Source: Sclerurus mexicanus (taxonomy: Eukaryota > Chordata > Aves > Passeriformes > Furnariidae). From it: a DNA stretch of 64,000 nt. Within the stretch, counting starts at the first letter, position 1. Every line of letters begins with the position of its first letter. Shown piece after piece: positions 63,701 through 64,000 of this stretch. The notes below the pieces were generated by a model, which made no database searches, was not told the origin of the DNA, and saw nothing but the letters and a program-made list of their open reading frames with translations. Where the stretch lies: contig VWZF01001682.1 in NCBI GenBank assembly GCA_013396755.1, positions 1,905,883 to 1,969,882 of the forward strand, given 5' to 3'. Both the position numbers and the translations under genes were made by a program.

Positions 63701-64000
63701 GTTGACTTGACAAACTTATTCCTGTTTACAAAATGAAGTTGTTTTTTCTTTTTGACAGTTTCTCTTCTTAAAATAAAATTTTGTTTTGGGGGTATGTTTT
63801 TAGACAAAAAAATTAGAAGGCTGAGTATAAATTGGTTTCTACAGGAGTGCTTTTTTGTTTTGTTTCTTTTGTTTGTTTCTCTCACCTTCACAGCAATCTA
63901 AGTGCTTGTTTATAACCATGTTGGGAAAACTATGGGAAACTTGGATGTGTCTTCTGTGCCAGGAGGAAGTCATCCTTACCAAGTGTGGCAAGTCTGCTAC
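60731..64000. other. Unique AT-rich noncoding sequence, no gene seen
   Basis: No frame exceeds 110 codons, and none has a recognised domain. Short T/G clusters (for example 63850-63885) occur. No repeat ends were seen before the right edge. Confidence 0.6.

Noticed and set aside
1..64000. CRISPR array, bacterial operons, phage or plasmid features
   Set aside because: No regular spaced repeats, no ribosome-binding-site-led gene arrays and no long frames. The repeats are vertebrate retroelements.

Overview
The window reads as a stretch of bird nuclear genome, most likely from a passerine (songbird). The evidence is the interspersed repeats. There are CR1 LINE copies whose 3' ends carry the short ATTCTGTG-type direct repeats. 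There are LTRs that look like avian class III (ERVL-type) endogenous retroviruses. There is also a short tRNA-Ile-headed, CR1-tailed SINE that resembles TguSINE1, a family known from songbirds. I see no L1/Alu, no mammalian repeats and no bacterial gene organisation. The background is AT-rich, CpG-poor and low in repeats.

I find no intact host protein-coding gene, no convincing exon, no rRNA and no functional tRNA gene. Nearly all open frames are 60-140 codons, unrelated to known families, and fall within low-complexity tracts or AT-rich sequence. The only recognisable coding remains belong to a dead CR1 element. The window is therefore a gene desert or the interior of a very large intron; the sequence alone does not say which.

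Layout. 1-719: 3' part of an ERVL-like LTR with internal degenerate units of roughly 45 bp. 720-16.75 kb: mostly unique sequence, with G/T-rich tracts near 3.6 and 7.9 kb and an assembly gap at 7952-8005. 16.76-18.52 kb: the longest CR1 copy, with endonuclease and reverse-transcriptase relics and a large internal deletion. 18.5-26.6 kb: unique sequence plus the tRNA-Ile SINE at 23.26-23.39 kb. 26.62-27.13 kb: a solo LTR in minus orientation. 29.8-30.94 kb and 33.5-34.36 kb: two GC-richer blocks that look like old unclassified repeats. 36.62-36.70 kb: a CR1 3' end. 37-48 kb: unique sequence. 48.1-48.9 kb: a block that has kept CpGs, a candidate conserved regulatory element. 51.45-52.19 kb: an old CR1 copy split by a solo LTR, with a decayed 6-bp target duplication. 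52.2-60.1 kb: unique sequence with a second CpG-retaining block at 58.4-58.64 kb. 60.08-60.73 kb: a 3' CR1 copy in minus orientation. The remainder is unique AT-rich sequence.

No genes work together here. The biology is the layered history of retroelement insertion (CR1, CR1-mobilised SINE, ERVL-like and ERVK-like LTRs) and a few candidate noncoding regulatory blocks. Repeat family names come from remembered consensus sequences, not from a search.
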